Below, one piece after another: positions 30,831-39,444 of a DNA stretch of 64,000 nt; the stretch's first letter is position 1; each line of letters begins with the position of its first letter. The notes beneath the pieces are model-generated. The model searched no databases. It saw only the letters and a program-made list of their open reading frames with translations, and had not been told where the DNA came from. The position numbers were made by a program, and so were the translations under genes. This DNA is from Ruminococcaceae bacterium UBA5891. Lineage in GTDB: Bacteria; Bacillota; Clostridia; Oscillospirales; Acutalibacteraceae. Location of the stretch: assembly GCA_002431945.1 (NCBI GenBank), contig DJET01000054.1, positions 1-64,000 on the forward strand, written 5' to 3'.

Positions 30831-31397
30831 ATGTTTAATGATATTCCTGAACTTGACGGTTATTTGGAATCTTTAAGATTGGAAGAAGTATTGTTTAGAA
30901 ATGATGTGAACCATACCGGAAATTTTCTTAATTCCGAAGACTCTCTTTGCCTGGCTTGGGAAGAAATTGCGGGTTTATCATCGGAATTCGTGGAACTTGA
31001 ATATACAGACAGTATCTTATATAAATTCAGCTTTCCCGGGCTGGTTAAGTTTTACGAGCTTTGTAAAGAGCACAGTAAACTTAACAAGATAAGTTTTAAG
31101 AAAAATCCGCATGTAACAGGAGCCGAAAACGATATTCGCGAAATTATTAAAATATCACATCTTCAAAACATTGCCTGGAATTTATGGATACCGCGAAAAA
31201 TCATTAAAAAGAAACGGTATATGTTTATTGTAGAAACCGGGTATTATTTTGAACAACATATTGAATTGCTTGATACTCTGTTTGAAATTCGCGATTATTA
31301 TGATCAAAAAAGCCGGGAACTCTATGAGGAATTGTACGGCAAACCGAAAGTTATAAAGCTTACGGAGGCACAACAAGAAATGAGGAAAGCAGCATGA
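30831..31397 (+). CDS. Hypothetical protein (188 aa)
   Basis: A soluble, mixed alpha/beta protein, with a basic patch (PRKIIKKKRYMF) near residue 125. GGAGG precedes the ATG. The 3' end overlaps the E2-like gene by four bases, so it may be part of the ubiquitin-like set, but no domain is seen. Confidence 0.55.
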   Translation: MFNDIPELDGYLESLRLEEVLFRNDVNHTGNFLNSEDSLCLAWEEIAGLSSEFVELEYTDSILYKFSFPGLVKFYELCKEHSKLNKISFKKNPHVTGAENDIREIIKISHLQNIAWNLWIPRKIIKKKRYMFIVETGYYFEQHIELLDTLFEIRDYYDQKSRELYEELYGKPKVIKLTEAQQEMRKAA

Positions 31398-32053
31398 TAG
31401 ATGATGAAGTTGTAATCCATATCAAAGAAGACAAATCGGTAAGGCTTGAAATAACCGAAAACGGTAAAACCCGCACCAAACTGATAAGTCCCCAAACCCT
31501 ATTTGATTGCATTAAGGGCAGTCTTTCAAGTACACCGGTAAAAATCGCATTCGGTTTGCTGCCGTCAAACATTATAAGTGTGACGGGTGATGAAACAGGT
31601 GCGAGATATGCTGTCGTTGAATACGCTTATGAAACCGCGGACATTACCTATATGACAACGGAATATAAAAATTTTCCGTTGCCGAGGCTTATTTTCGGTT
31701 TTAAAGTTGAAAGCAGCGGCCGTATATCTGAGGTAAAGCTTGGAGTTCCTGCTCTCGGTAAATTAGAACCCGACACAAAAATGTACTATTATCCTTTTTC
31801 AAATGTAAGCTATTTTTCTTTATGTACCGGAACAAATACATTGCCTAACATAAAGTCTCTCAAAAGCCTTGAAAATCTTCCGAGTTATATTATTTCTTTG
31901 CCGGATAATGACGACCATTATCTGGAGAAGCATAACAAGCTCAATTTAGGGCATAGGGATTTGTTAGAACATTTAAAGGATAAGAACAGACGGTATTATT
32001 ATGACAAGGTTTTAATACAAATGCCGAATGCAACGCTTAAAAACTTCTTATGA
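31394..32053 (+). CDS. PRTRC-B-like E2-family protein (Prok-E2_D-like)
   Basis: This 219-residue protein matches the PRTRC protein B/prokaryotic E2 family D pattern: GLLPSNIISVTG (about 54-65), FPLPRLIFGF (about 94-103) and DTKMYYYPFSNVSYFSLCTG (about 127-146). Cys144 is placed as the expected E2 active-site cysteine. The family is found beside JAMM and E1/ThiF genes, as here, although about 5 kb separates it from those two within the same operon. The proposed role is transfer of a ubiquitin-like protein; no target is known. Assignment is by remembered family pattern. Confidence 0.75.
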   Translation: MIDDEVVIHIKEDKSVRLEITENGKTRTKLISPQTLFDCIKGSLSSTPVKIAFGLLPSNIISVTGDETGARYAVVEYAYETADITYMTTEYKNFPLPRLIFGFKVESSGRISEVKLGVPALGKLEPDTKMYYYPFSNVSYFSLCTGTNTLPNIKSLKSLENLPSYIISLPDNDDHYLEKHNKLNLGHRDLLEHLKDKNRRYYYDKVLIQMPNATLKNFL

Positions 32054-32066
32054 GGAGGCTAAATCA

Positions 32067-32951
32067 ATGACCGAAGAACAAGCCGAAAAGCTGGCATTGC
32101 CTTTCACATTTGATGAAATCGAATGGCGTGTACTCCGGATATCAAAAAAGAAACCCATAGCACAAGTTGCCGCTTATGTCGATTCCCGTGCCATACAGAG
32201 GAGATTGGATTATGTTATCGGCCGTGAAAACTGGCAAAATGAATTTGAAACGGTAACTGGTCCTGCTAACAGCAATACGGCTCATATTTGTAAACTGAGT
32301 ATTTATTACCCGGAACGCGGAGAATGGATCACCAAGAGCGACGGCGCAGGTTGTACCGATGTAGAACCCATTAAGGGCGGACTTTCCAATGCTTTTAAAA
32401 GAGCAGCGTCTATGTGGGGCATCGGGCGTTATTTGTATGAGCTCAAAAATATATGGGCAGGGATAGACGAATATAAGGCTATTGAAGAACACGAATATCC
32501 TGAGCTTGAGCGCAAATACAATCAGTTCTTAAAAGACCGTCAAAACGGGACAGGTCAGAAAAAGCAGAACAAAAAACAGTCTGCAGGTCGCAGTTCCTCT
32601 GCATCCGAGCGGTCTGTTCCGAATGTTCGGCAACAAATGTCTACACAGAATATTCCAAACGGCAGATTTGCAGGCAATGTACTTCCTGCTGCGGCGAATA
32701 TCACGCCTTCTGCACCGGAATTAAAGAAAAACGAATGCAAGATTGTTGATTTACAGGTTACAAGAGGGGCTAAGTCCGAACAGACCTATGTTGTGCTTCA
32801 AAATTGCCAAGGCAAAAAATTAGAGGCATATATACAAGGCGTACCACAGTTATCTAACGGACAAATTATTTGCAACCCTAAAATTGTAACAAGAAATCAC
32901 CCCGCTGTCGGTAATTACAATATTATTGAGAGCTATAATCTTGCGGCTTAA
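32067..32951 (+). CDS. Rad52/Rad22-like single-strand annealing protein
   Basis: The product is about 294 residues. The N-terminal domain (about 1-145) has the Rad52 family pattern: FDEIEWRVLRISKKKP, YVDSRAIQRRLDYVIG and DVEPIKGGLSNAFKRAASMW, then GIGRYLY. A low-complexity linker and a C-terminal small beta-rich domain (about 225-290) follow. ATG 32,067 after GAGGAGG is preferred over an earlier frame at 32,028. Such proteins anneal single strands during recombination of phages and conjugative elements and often work with SSB, which is also encoded here. Confidence 0.85.
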   Translation: MTEEQAEKLALPFTFDEIEWRVLRISKKKPIAQVAAYVDSRAIQRRLDYVIGRENWQNEFETVTGPANSNTAHICKLSIYYPERGEWITKSDGAGCTDVEPIKGGLSNAFKRAASMWGIGRYLYELKNIWAGIDEYKAIEEHEYPELERKYNQFLKDRQNGTGQKKQNKKQSAGRSSSASERSVPNVRQQMSTQNIPNGRFAGNVLPAAANITPSAPELKKNECKIVDLQVTRGAKSEQTYVVLQNCQGKKLEAYIQGVPQLSNGQIICNPKIVTRNHPAVGNYNIIESYNLAA

Positions 32952-32977
32952 TACCATTTGAAAGGACAAAATCAATT

Positions 32978-33595
32978 ATGTATAAGCAAAACAAAACCCT
33001 GTACCTTTTTGTGATAGGAATTATCACCGCATTATCCCTTGTCGCCGGCATATTTGTCGGCACAAGCGATATCCTTATCAACAGCAAATACGGTTTTATC
33101 GTAATCATCTTTTCCGCTGCTACCGCTGCGGTATGCTCTATTGTATGCTACCGTGACGACCGTCTTAACGATTCTCATTTTAAGCAGTTTACAACCGTAA
33201 AGGAGGAATCCGAAAAATACAAAGAACGAATGATGGAAATAGCGGAAGAAAGGGATTCGGTAAAATCGCAGCTTGAATACTATACTTCCGGTACTGTCAA
33301 GGAAGAATACGAAGCACTTAAAAACAAATGCGAAGCAATCGAATCTTTCCGTAACAGTTTTCCTTATAAAATCGCGGACGGATATGTTCTTTATAACATT
33401 ATGAGAACCGATCTGCAGGTTGGCAGAACAAGCACATGGCAGATTGTCGGCGATTATAACGGAAATTTATGGGAGTGCAGTATTGTGCGACCGCACACAC
33501 AGTCCTATAAGGAGCTTCTTACCCTTGCAGCCTCAACCAAAGAGCCTACGGAAGTCGGTGCGCTTAATCAGAGCGATACATTACTTTGGGAATAA
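32978..33595 (+). CDS. Hypothetical membrane protein with coiled coil (205 aa)
   Basis: Two membrane segments lie at about residues 9-28 and 38-56. They are followed by a coiled coil (about 70-125, EESEKYKERMMEIAEERDSV) and a soluble C-terminal domain. A small periplasm- or cytoplasm-facing sensor or scaffold is possible. It precedes the SbcC-like gene by 13 bases. Confidence 0.6.
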   Translation: MYKQNKTLYLFVIGIITALSLVAGIFVGTSDILINSKYGFIVIIFSAATAAVCSIVCYRDDRLNDSHFKQFTTVKEESEKYKERMMEIAEERDSVKSQLEYYTSGTVKEEYEALKNKCEAIESFRNSFPYKIADGYVLYNIMRTDLQVGRTSTWQIVGDYNGNLWECSIVRPHTQSYKELLTLAASTKEPTEVGALNQSDTLLWE

Positions 33596-33608
33596 GGAGA
33601 GTGTTTGA

Positions 33609-35426
33609 ATGGAACAGATCACCGCTATGAAAATCACAGGGCTTACTTTAAACAATTTTCGCAATCATACCGAAACGACTCATTTTGATTTCGGTGATAT
33701 CAGTTACATAACCGGACACAACGGCACAGGCAAAACAACAATGGCTCACGCAGTATGCTTTACACTCTACGGAGTTTCATATTACGGTGAGCAGAAAATT
33801 GAAAGGCTGATGAATGATAAAGCAGACAATGTTCAGGTGCAATTACATTTCATCGACCAAAACGGAGCCGCACACACCCTTACCCGTTCAAGGAAAAATG
33901 AGAAATATTCTGTAATGATGGACGGTTACACCGTCAATCAAAGCAGAATCGAGCAAATGTTTGGAGATAAAAATACCTTTATAGCAATGTTTAATCCTAC
34001 ATACCTTATTGAAAATATGGGCAACGACGGCAGAGAGCTTATTCTCCGTCATCTAAAACCTGTATCTCAAAAGGAAGTGCTGGAGGCTATACCTAATTGC
34101 CGGACAGTCCTTGAAGGTATTGATCTTGAAACACAATCACCCGAAGATGTACTGAAAGACACGCGTACAGCAATCCGCAAAGCCGAACAGCAGTTGGATG
34201 TGCTTCAGGGGCATATTGAGTCCATTGAAGAAGCGCAAAAAACAGCCGATGCAAAGTTTGACAAGCTGTATTCCGAAAAGCTCACCACAGAAGAACAAAT
34301 CAAAGCACTTAGAAAAAAACAATTTGAAGGCATAGATACAGAAGACTTTGCTATCAGACGCGATGTGCTGACCCGAAAGCTCAGTTGTAATACCTGCGAA
34401 GATCCGGCAGTCACTGCCGCAAAGGAAAAATTAGCGGAGGTAAAGGCGCGCGTGTATTCCTCTAAATTCACAGGAGCAATTGCCGAAACAACAGCCGAAT
34501 ACAATTCCTTATCCAAACAGTATAACGAACTTAAAGAACGTATTACGACTTTAAAAATCGGTGATGTTTGCCCTACCTGTAAAATGCAGGTTACGGAAAG
34601 CAACTTTGAGGAAACGCGAAACCATTTGATTGCCGAATGTAACCGTATAGGTGAACTCGGCAGAGGCGTTGTTGAGCGGGGCAAAGAGATTGCAGAGCTT
34701 GATAAAAAAGCTCAGGCGCAGTTTGAGCAGTGGAAAGCAGATGATATTGCAAAATATTCTGCTGAACTCAGGGAACTGCAAAACGGAACAGAGCAAGTAA
34801 ATGTTGCCGAAATCCGTGCTAAGCTCAACACACTTGCCGAGCTTGAAAAATACGGTAATTTTTCTGAGGAAGAATATTCCGAGCTTAGCACCCTGGAGGC
34901 GACGCTGATTGGCACCAACGCGCAAATCGAAGCAGTAGAGCAATCCGCAAGCAAAGAAAAATTGAAAAGGGCGCTTGTAGAAAAAGATGTATTCGCCGAG
35001 CAGATAACTAAATATAAAAATATTGTTTCTGCGCTTACCGAATATATCTTTAAGCGTGCCGAACTTGCTACGGCGGAACTTAATATGACTAATGTCAAGA
35101 TTCGTTTATTTGAAATAATACGAGGAACGGGAGAGGTTAAGCCGGCCTTTAAGTTTGACTATAAAGGTCGTGAATACACAGCTCTTTCTCTTTCCGAGAA
35201 AACCTTGGCAGGCATTGAAATTTCTGCTCTTATACGCAGAATAACCGGCAAGGATTACCCCATCTGTATCGACAATACCGAAAGTATTGCCGCTTTTAAC
35301 GATGTTGATATGCCTTCGCAGGTTATGCTTATTCGCGTTGTTAAGGGTCAACCGCTTACTGTTAAGTTTCAAAACAATTACACAGCATCCGTTCCTGTCG
35401 GGAATGAAGTCGGAAAGGCAGCCTGA
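33609..35426 (+). CDS. SbcC/Rad50-like ATPase with zinc-hook motif
   Basis: This 605-residue SMC-type ATPase has Walker A GHNGTGKT at about 36-43 and a central coiled coil. A CPTC zinc-hook motif lies at about 321-324. A signature-like segment, SLSEKTLAGIEISALIRR, starts near 525. ICIDNTESIA is in the position of Walker B; it lacks the usual DE pair, so hydrolysis may be altered. It is shorter than SbcC (about 1000), and no SbcD nuclease gene is adjacent. It ends three bases before the primase gene, so it may act in element replication. Confidence 0.85.
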   Translation: MEQITAMKITGLTLNNFRNHTETTHFDFGDISYITGHNGTGKTTMAHAVCFTLYGVSYYGEQKIERLMNDKADNVQVQLHFIDQNGAAHTLTRSRKNEKYSVMMDGYTVNQSRIEQMFGDKNTFIAMFNPTYLIENMGNDGRELILRHLKPVSQKEVLEAIPNCRTVLEGIDLETQSPEDVLKDTRTAIRKAEQQLDVLQGHIESIEEAQKTADAKFDKLYSEKLTTEEQIKALRKKQFEGIDTEDFAIRRDVLTRKLSCNTCEDPAVTAAKEKLAEVKARVYSSKFTGAIAETTAEYNSLSKQYNELKERITTLKIGDVCPTCKMQVTESNFEETRNHLIAECNRIGELGRGVVERGKEIAELDKKAQAQFEQWKADDIAKYSAELRELQNGTEQVNVAEIRAKLNTLAELEKYGNFSEEEYSELSTLEATLIGTNAQIEAVEQSASKEKLKRALVEKDVFAEQITKYKNIVSALTEYIFKRAELATAELNMTNVKIRLFEIIRGTGEVKPAFKFDYKGREYTALSLSEKTLAGIEISALIRRITGKDYPICIDNTESIAAFNDVDMPSQVMLIRVVKGQPLTVKFQNNYTASVPVGNEVGKAA

Positions 35427-35429
35427 CAA

Positions 35430-36572
35430 ATGGCTAATTACAACTACATTTCCATAGATGTAGTTGATACTGCGGTACTCTGCAATTTGGATATCAAGCA
35501 ATCGACCATCAATCGTGAGGAGGTTCAGGCGAGGTGTCCTTATTGCGGAGATTACAAATACCGTATGTATCTCTGTCATCGCAAGGATAACGCTACCTTT
35601 TGGTGTCACAACTGCGGCACTACCGGGAATGCGGTTATGCTTTATGCGGATTTTAACCCTGAAGGCCGTAGGCTGACAAACGCCGAAGCATATCACGAGC
35701 TACTCCGTCATCCCGATGTGCGTTGCGACGAAGTCCCGGATACGGCGAACAATTATCAGACCTTACAGATAAGACCGCTGCATGAACGCAGTCAGATTTA
35801 TCTTTCTTTTCTAAGCTTACTTGATTTAGAGGAAAAACACCTCCGCAATTTGCTTAGTCGAGGGCTTTCCAAAGAAATCATAGGCGGAAATATGTATAGA
35901 AGTATTCCTACCGACCCGTCAAAGCGAAGAAAAGTAATAAACGCGCTGTCTGAACAGTTTGACCTTTCAGGTATTCCCGGCTTTTATACCAAAAACAACA
36001 GATGGCAAATAGCGAACTGTCGCTACAGCGGTATTCTGATTCCCGTATGCGATATGAATAATCAAATACAGGGATTACAAATTCGCTTTGATGACCCTCC
36101 GCCAAAAATCATAGAAAAATCGGACGGCACCAAAATCAAGAAAAACGGTGAACGTTTCCGTTGGTTTTCTACAGGCGGTGAGTATTACGAGAACGGAACC
36201 GGAATATCCAGCTATATTCATGTTGTAGGCGACATAAAATGCGATACATTACATCTGACCGAGGGACCGATGAAAGCGGATATTGCAAGCTATCTGGCAG
36301 GTGGTGAACTCTTTATAGGGCTTACCGGAGTTCAGAATGTGCGGTATCTCGCAGAGGTTGTGAGGGCGCTCCATCCAAAGCGGATAGTCGAGTGCATTGA
36401 TATGGATGTTCGCACCAACCCCCATGTTCAGCGCGCTCAATCTAAAATTCGTTCTATCTGTATGCCTCTATGCGAGGACTATCGGACATTTACTTGGCCG
36501 AAAGAGCAGAAAGGAATTGATGATTGGCTTTTATTTGAGAAGTTAAAGCGTGAACGCGGGCTTATATCATAA
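35430..36572 (+). CDS. CHC2-zinc-finger primase-like protein with Toprim-like domain
   Basis: This 380-residue protein has an N-terminal DnaG-type zinc finger, CPYC at 36-39 and CHNC at 59-62. The C-terminal half has a Toprim-like segment (LHLTEGPMKADIAS, then VECIDMDV), in which a glutamate and a DxD-like pair are kept. The central part is helical. It is shorter than DnaG. It probably makes primers for element replication, alongside the element's clamp and SSB. Confidence 0.8.
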   Translation: MANYNYISIDVVDTAVLCNLDIKQSTINREEVQARCPYCGDYKYRMYLCHRKDNATFWCHNCGTTGNAVMLYADFNPEGRRLTNAEAYHELLRHPDVRCDEVPDTANNYQTLQIRPLHERSQIYLSFLSLLDLEEKHLRNLLSRGLSKEIIGGNMYRSIPTDPSKRRKVINALSEQFDLSGIPGFYTKNNRWQIANCRYSGILIPVCDMNNQIQGLQIRFDDPPPKIIEKSDGTKIKKNGERFRWFSTGGEYYENGTGISSYIHVVGDIKCDTLHLTEGPMKADIASYLAGGELFIGLTGVQNVRYLAEVVRALHPKRIVECIDMDVRTNPHVQRAQSKIRSICMPLCEDYRTFTWPKEQKGIDDWLLFEKLKRERGLIS

Positions 36573-36588
36573 TTTAGGAGAAAGCAAT

Positions 36589-36831
36589 ATGAACATAATC
36601 CTTGAATGTTACACTTGCCGAAAGGAACAGGCGGCAGAGGTGAATCAAGAACCGTCATTGGCTGTTGAACTGTGTGGAATTGCAGATTCTATCGGTTGGA
36701 AGTCCTTACTGAATTTTAGAACCTGCAAAGCGTATGTGTTTTGTTGTGACGAATGCTACAGCAAGCAATTTACCCGTTCGGGAAATTTGAGAAAAAAGAT
36801 GTTCAGATTACCTAAAGGAAAAAACATATGA
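36589..36831 (+). CDS. Small zinc-ribbon-like protein (80 aa)
   Basis: The start is ATG 36,589 after TAGGAG. Two cysteine pairs, CYTC (about 7-10) and CCDEC (about 51-55), suggest a bound zinc ion. The C-terminus is basic. It overlaps the next start by four bases. Function not known; nucleic-acid binding is plausible. Confidence 0.6.
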   Translation: MNIILECYTCRKEQAAEVNQEPSLAVELCGIADSIGWKSLLNFRTCKAYVFCCDECYSKQFTRSGNLRKKMFRLPKGKNI

Positions 36832-37088
36832 ATAACGCAGTAAAAACAAAGTTGAAAAAGAAAAACTATCAACCTTATCCCGGTTTTTACGATCTACGGA
36901 TATTCCGTCTCAACCCCAGAGAATTCTTTGCAGCGTGGAGAATACAGGATTATCTGTATCGCGTCTCAAAACAACGGGAATATTACAAACGCTATGCTCC
37001 GTATCAATGGGAGCAAATAAAAGACTTAGCGGCACAGCTTCAAATGTTTTTGCTGCCGAGACTCAAAACTACCGAAATATTAAGGTAA
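36828..37088 (+). CDS. Small basic hypothetical protein (86 aa)
   Basis: A lysine/arginine/tyrosine-rich helical protein (VKTKLKKKNYQPYPGFYDLR), likely to bind nucleic acid or a membrane surface. It overlaps the previous gene (ATGA) and lies 32 bp before the next gene. Not recognised. Confidence 0.5.
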   Translation: MNNAVKTKLKKKNYQPYPGFYDLRIFRLNPREFFAAWRIQDYLYRVSKQREYYKRYAPYQWEQIKDLAAQLQMFLLPRLKTTEILR

Positions 37089-37120
37089 CTCTAACAATGA
37101 AAATTGAAAGGACAAACAAT

Positions 37121-38095
37121 ATGAAAAACATGAATAGCCTTATGGCGGTAAATCAAAATTCCGAGGGTATAATCGGAAAGTTTTTCTATTACTCAACCTC
37201 AAGTATTTTAATTCCCAAGACCAAGTTTATCGAAATAGGCCAGGCATTCGGATTACCGAAATTCAAACCGGCAAAGGAATCCAAAGCCGGCGCTTATCGT
37301 TGTGCAACTACTGCATTAAAAGAGCGTACTACCGTAAAGGACGCCAACGGCAAACCACACGAGTACCGTATTTATTGCAGGGACAACAAAAAAGACAATG
37401 CCCAGTTCATAACACGGGAGCTTGTAAAGGAAACGCCGAACTCAAAAACAAATGAGTATAAAAAACTTGCCAACATCTGTTTTGACAGAGAGAACGAAGT
37501 TGTCTTTATCGAAAACGAGATATTTGACGCTGATGTTGATGTTCGTAAATACTGCTTGTTAGCACAGGAGTTATATGAGCGTTACTGTAACTGCTATACC
37601 TCTGATCAAGTGGATTCGGTCATCGACGATATGCTCCGGCGTATGCAGGCAAACGATATCAATATCAAGGGCAATTTGTTCTTTATCCCTAAACAGTATC
37701 TATCGCTGTTAAACTTGCTGGAGGATTATATCGAAGCTATAAGCAAAGAAAATCTCAGCACCAGTATGGTTCACAGCAATAGTATGTTTGTAGTTGACGA
37801 TGAAAGGCAGCGTCAGAAAATGACCGATGAATTTTATCTCAATTATAAAAAAGATATTGAATTTTACAGGGAGCGTATCCAGCACTTTATTGACGGCGGT
37901 TGTGATTCTCCGGCAGTTATCAAGCGTTGGATGCAAAAAATCAATGCTTTGCAGATGAAGAAAAGAACTTACGAGGAGATCCTACAGCGTCAGCTTGATG
38001 ATCTTAACAGCGATTATGCAATGCTGCAAATGCAAGGACAGGAATTAGCGGTTCGTAATGTAAAAGAACAAACTAAGCTTAATCTTGCTGCTTAG
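37121..38095 (+). CDS. Conserved element protein (DUF6744-like)
   Basis: The product is about 324 residues from ATG 37,121, which follows GAAAGGACAA. A longer frame from 36,935 overlaps the previous gene and is rejected. The N-terminal half is alpha/beta; the C-terminal ~130 residues form a long helical region with a coiled-coil tail (about 270-310). It may be the DUF6744 family of Clostridia mobile elements; this is recalled, not verified. No catalytic motif is seen. Confidence 0.65.
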   Translation: MKNMNSLMAVNQNSEGIIGKFFYYSTSSILIPKTKFIEIGQAFGLPKFKPAKESKAGAYRCATTALKERTTVKDANGKPHEYRIYCRDNKKDNAQFITRELVKETPNSKTNEYKKLANICFDRENEVVFIENEIFDADVDVRKYCLLAQELYERYCNCYTSDQVDSVIDDMLRRMQANDINIKGNLFFIPKQYLSLLNLLEDYIEAISKENLSTSMVHSNSMFVVDDERQRQKMTDEFYLNYKKDIEFYRERIQHFIDGGCDSPAVIKRWMQKINALQMKKRTYEEILQRQLDDLNSDYAMLQMQGQELAVRNVKEQTKLNLAA

Positions 38096-38116
38096 CTGCA
38101 TAACAGAGGCGTGATA

Positions 38117-38290
38117 ATGGATAGAGAATATATCGTTACCATTACAGAAGTGCTGCAGCGAAAGGTAAAAATAATGGCGACTGATAAGGAAAATGCAGAA
38201 TGTATTGTGGAGCAACAGTATTATAACCAAGAACATATTCTGAACGAAAATGACCTTACAGCACAATCTTTCAAAGCAAAAATAGCATAA
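38117..38290 (+). CDS. DpnD/PcfM-like small protein (57 aa)
   Basis: The sequence MDREYIVTITEVLQRKVKIM, followed by an ENAE...V helix and ILNENDLTAQSFK, matches the DpnD/PcfM family. These are small proteins first seen beside the DpnII system and in the pCF10 conjugative plasmid. Role unknown. It is the last gene of operon 3, and a terminator starts nine bases after its stop. Confidence 0.75.
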   Translation: MDREYIVTITEVLQRKVKIMATDKENAECIVEQQYYNQEHILNENDLTAQSFKAKIA

Positions 38291-38298
38291 AAAATGAG

Positions 38299-38339
38299 GG
38301 CTGCCGCAAGTGAGTTAAATCACAAGCGGCAGCCTTTTT
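38299..38339 (+). terminator. Strong terminator of operon 3
   Basis: GGCTGCCGC pairs with GCGGCAGCC, extended by AAGTGA/TCACAA at the loop, followed by TTTTT. It closes the element's long operon. Confidence 0.92.
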
Positions 38340-38406
38340 CGAGGTATTCGCCAAATCTTACGACAGATAAGGTTTTTGTTTCCTCAGAGAATTTTCAGGT
38401 GTCAGT

Positions 38407-38432
38407 GTAAAAATCTTTTAAAGGATTTTTAC
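38407..38432. repeat. Hairpin in the 38,340-38,581 gap
   Basis: GTAAAAATC and GATTTTTAC form a 9-bp inverted repeat with an 8-base loop. The 240-bp gap marks the change from element genes to the sugar locus. It also contains an orphan TTGACA near 38,477 without a clear -10 box or gene. I see no duplicated attachment site. Confidence 0.5.
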
Positions 38433-38581
38433 CAATGCCATAATCTGAATATCTGTAAAAAAGCAAAAACGAAATTTGACATTTTTCTAAAAACGTGCTA
38501 CAAGGATATCATATTGGATAAAAGGAGAGTTATCAAAATATGAATTGAAAATTTCCAAAGTTGTGATGTGTAACAGACAAA

Positions 38582-39250
38582 TCATAATCTGTTTCTTGAA
38601 CTTTTCGGGCTTTCTCCGTATTTATTTTTATATTTCCTTGAAAAATATGCAATATCATTGTAGCCGCATAATTCCGCAATTTCCGCAATAGAAAGATTAG
38701 TATTGCTGATATAGTTTGAAGCGTGTTCTAATCTTATGTTGTTTATATGAGTTGAGACGGTAGTGTTAAGCTGAGTTCTGAAAAGCCGTGCAATATACGA
38801 CTCTGAAAAGGCAAACTTTTCGGAAAGTAAAGATAAAGACAGTGGCTCATGGTAATTTTGATTTATATAATGCAGAATATCGGTTAAGGCTTTAGGATAA
38901 TTTGAATAGTTAATATCGTTTGAGGACAGAGTAAGAATTTTATAAATTTCAAAAACAAGAAATATCTTTGATGCGGAATCCGGCAGGCTGAACAATTCTT
39001 CACATTTTGCAAAATGCCGCATAATGCGCTCGAAATTATCCGAAATATTGTTTTTATAATCAATGGTGCATAGCCGATATTGCTCCTGCTTGATAAAATT
39101 ATTAAACCAAGGGTATTGAAGTGCCGGGCTTGCCTCTTCATCCGATGTAGACACATCCATATCTTCGGTGTAGGAAATATGAATAAAATAGTATTCAATA
39201 TAATTATCGGCGGCTGCGGTGTAATATGTGTTTTTGGGAATGTACAGCAT
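38582..39250 (-). CDS. AraC-family transcription regulator (start unclear)
   Basis: The C-terminal ~100 residues form the AraC double helix-turn-helix (LLSEKFAFSESYIARLFRTQ, then SIAEIAELCGYNDIAYFSRK). The first ATG is at 39,250, giving 222 residues. The same frame is open to 39,433 and encodes the missing start of the cupin sensor (FGRFVQKNGWEHNGRKIDSH). No ATG, GTG or TTG lies in that 5' part, although AGGAGTG (39,441-39,435) is well placed. A small indel or a non-standard start (ATA near 39,427) is possible. It follows a second AraC gene and shares its promoter. Confidence 0.85.
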   Translation of the reverse strand: MLYIPKNTYYTAAADNYIEYYFIHISYTEDMDVSTSDEEASPALQYPWFNNFIKQEQYRLCTIDYKNNISDNFERIMRHFAKCEELFSLPDSASKIFLVFEIYKILTLSSNDINYSNYPKALTDILHYINQNYHEPLSLSLLSEKFAFSESYIARLFRTQLNTTVSTHINNIRLEHASNYISNTNLSIAEIAELCGYNDIAYFSRKYKNKYGESPKSSRNRL

Positions 39251-39444
39251 ATCGCCCTTCTCTATGGTAAAGGTTTCGTTATTGAATTTAAAAACAGCTT
39301 TACCGCTTATAACAAAGATAAAAAGGTGAGAATCTATCTTTCTGCCGTTATGCTCCCAACCGTTTTTTTGAACAAACCTTCCGAATTTCGTGGGCAGGGT
39401 ATTTAGTTTTAAGTTTAGGTTAAATATTTTTAATCACTCCTATT

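Noticed and set aside
35106..35696. 196-aa minus-strand open frame
   Set aside because: It is antisense to the SbcC-like and primase genes, which have clear motifs and start signals.
1..38340. Prophage
   Set aside because: No capsid, terminase, tail or lysis gene is present; the VirD4-type protein and RepA_N initiator point to a conjugative element.
38476..38510. Promoter before the sugar locus on the plus strand
   Set aside because: TTGACA is present, but no good -10 box at 16-18 bp and no gene follows in that direction for almost 2 kb.
38340..38581. Attachment site marking the end of the element
   Set aside because: No direct repeat partner or integrase gene is visible in the window; the end of the element cannot be placed, and the sugar locus could be host DNA or cargo.
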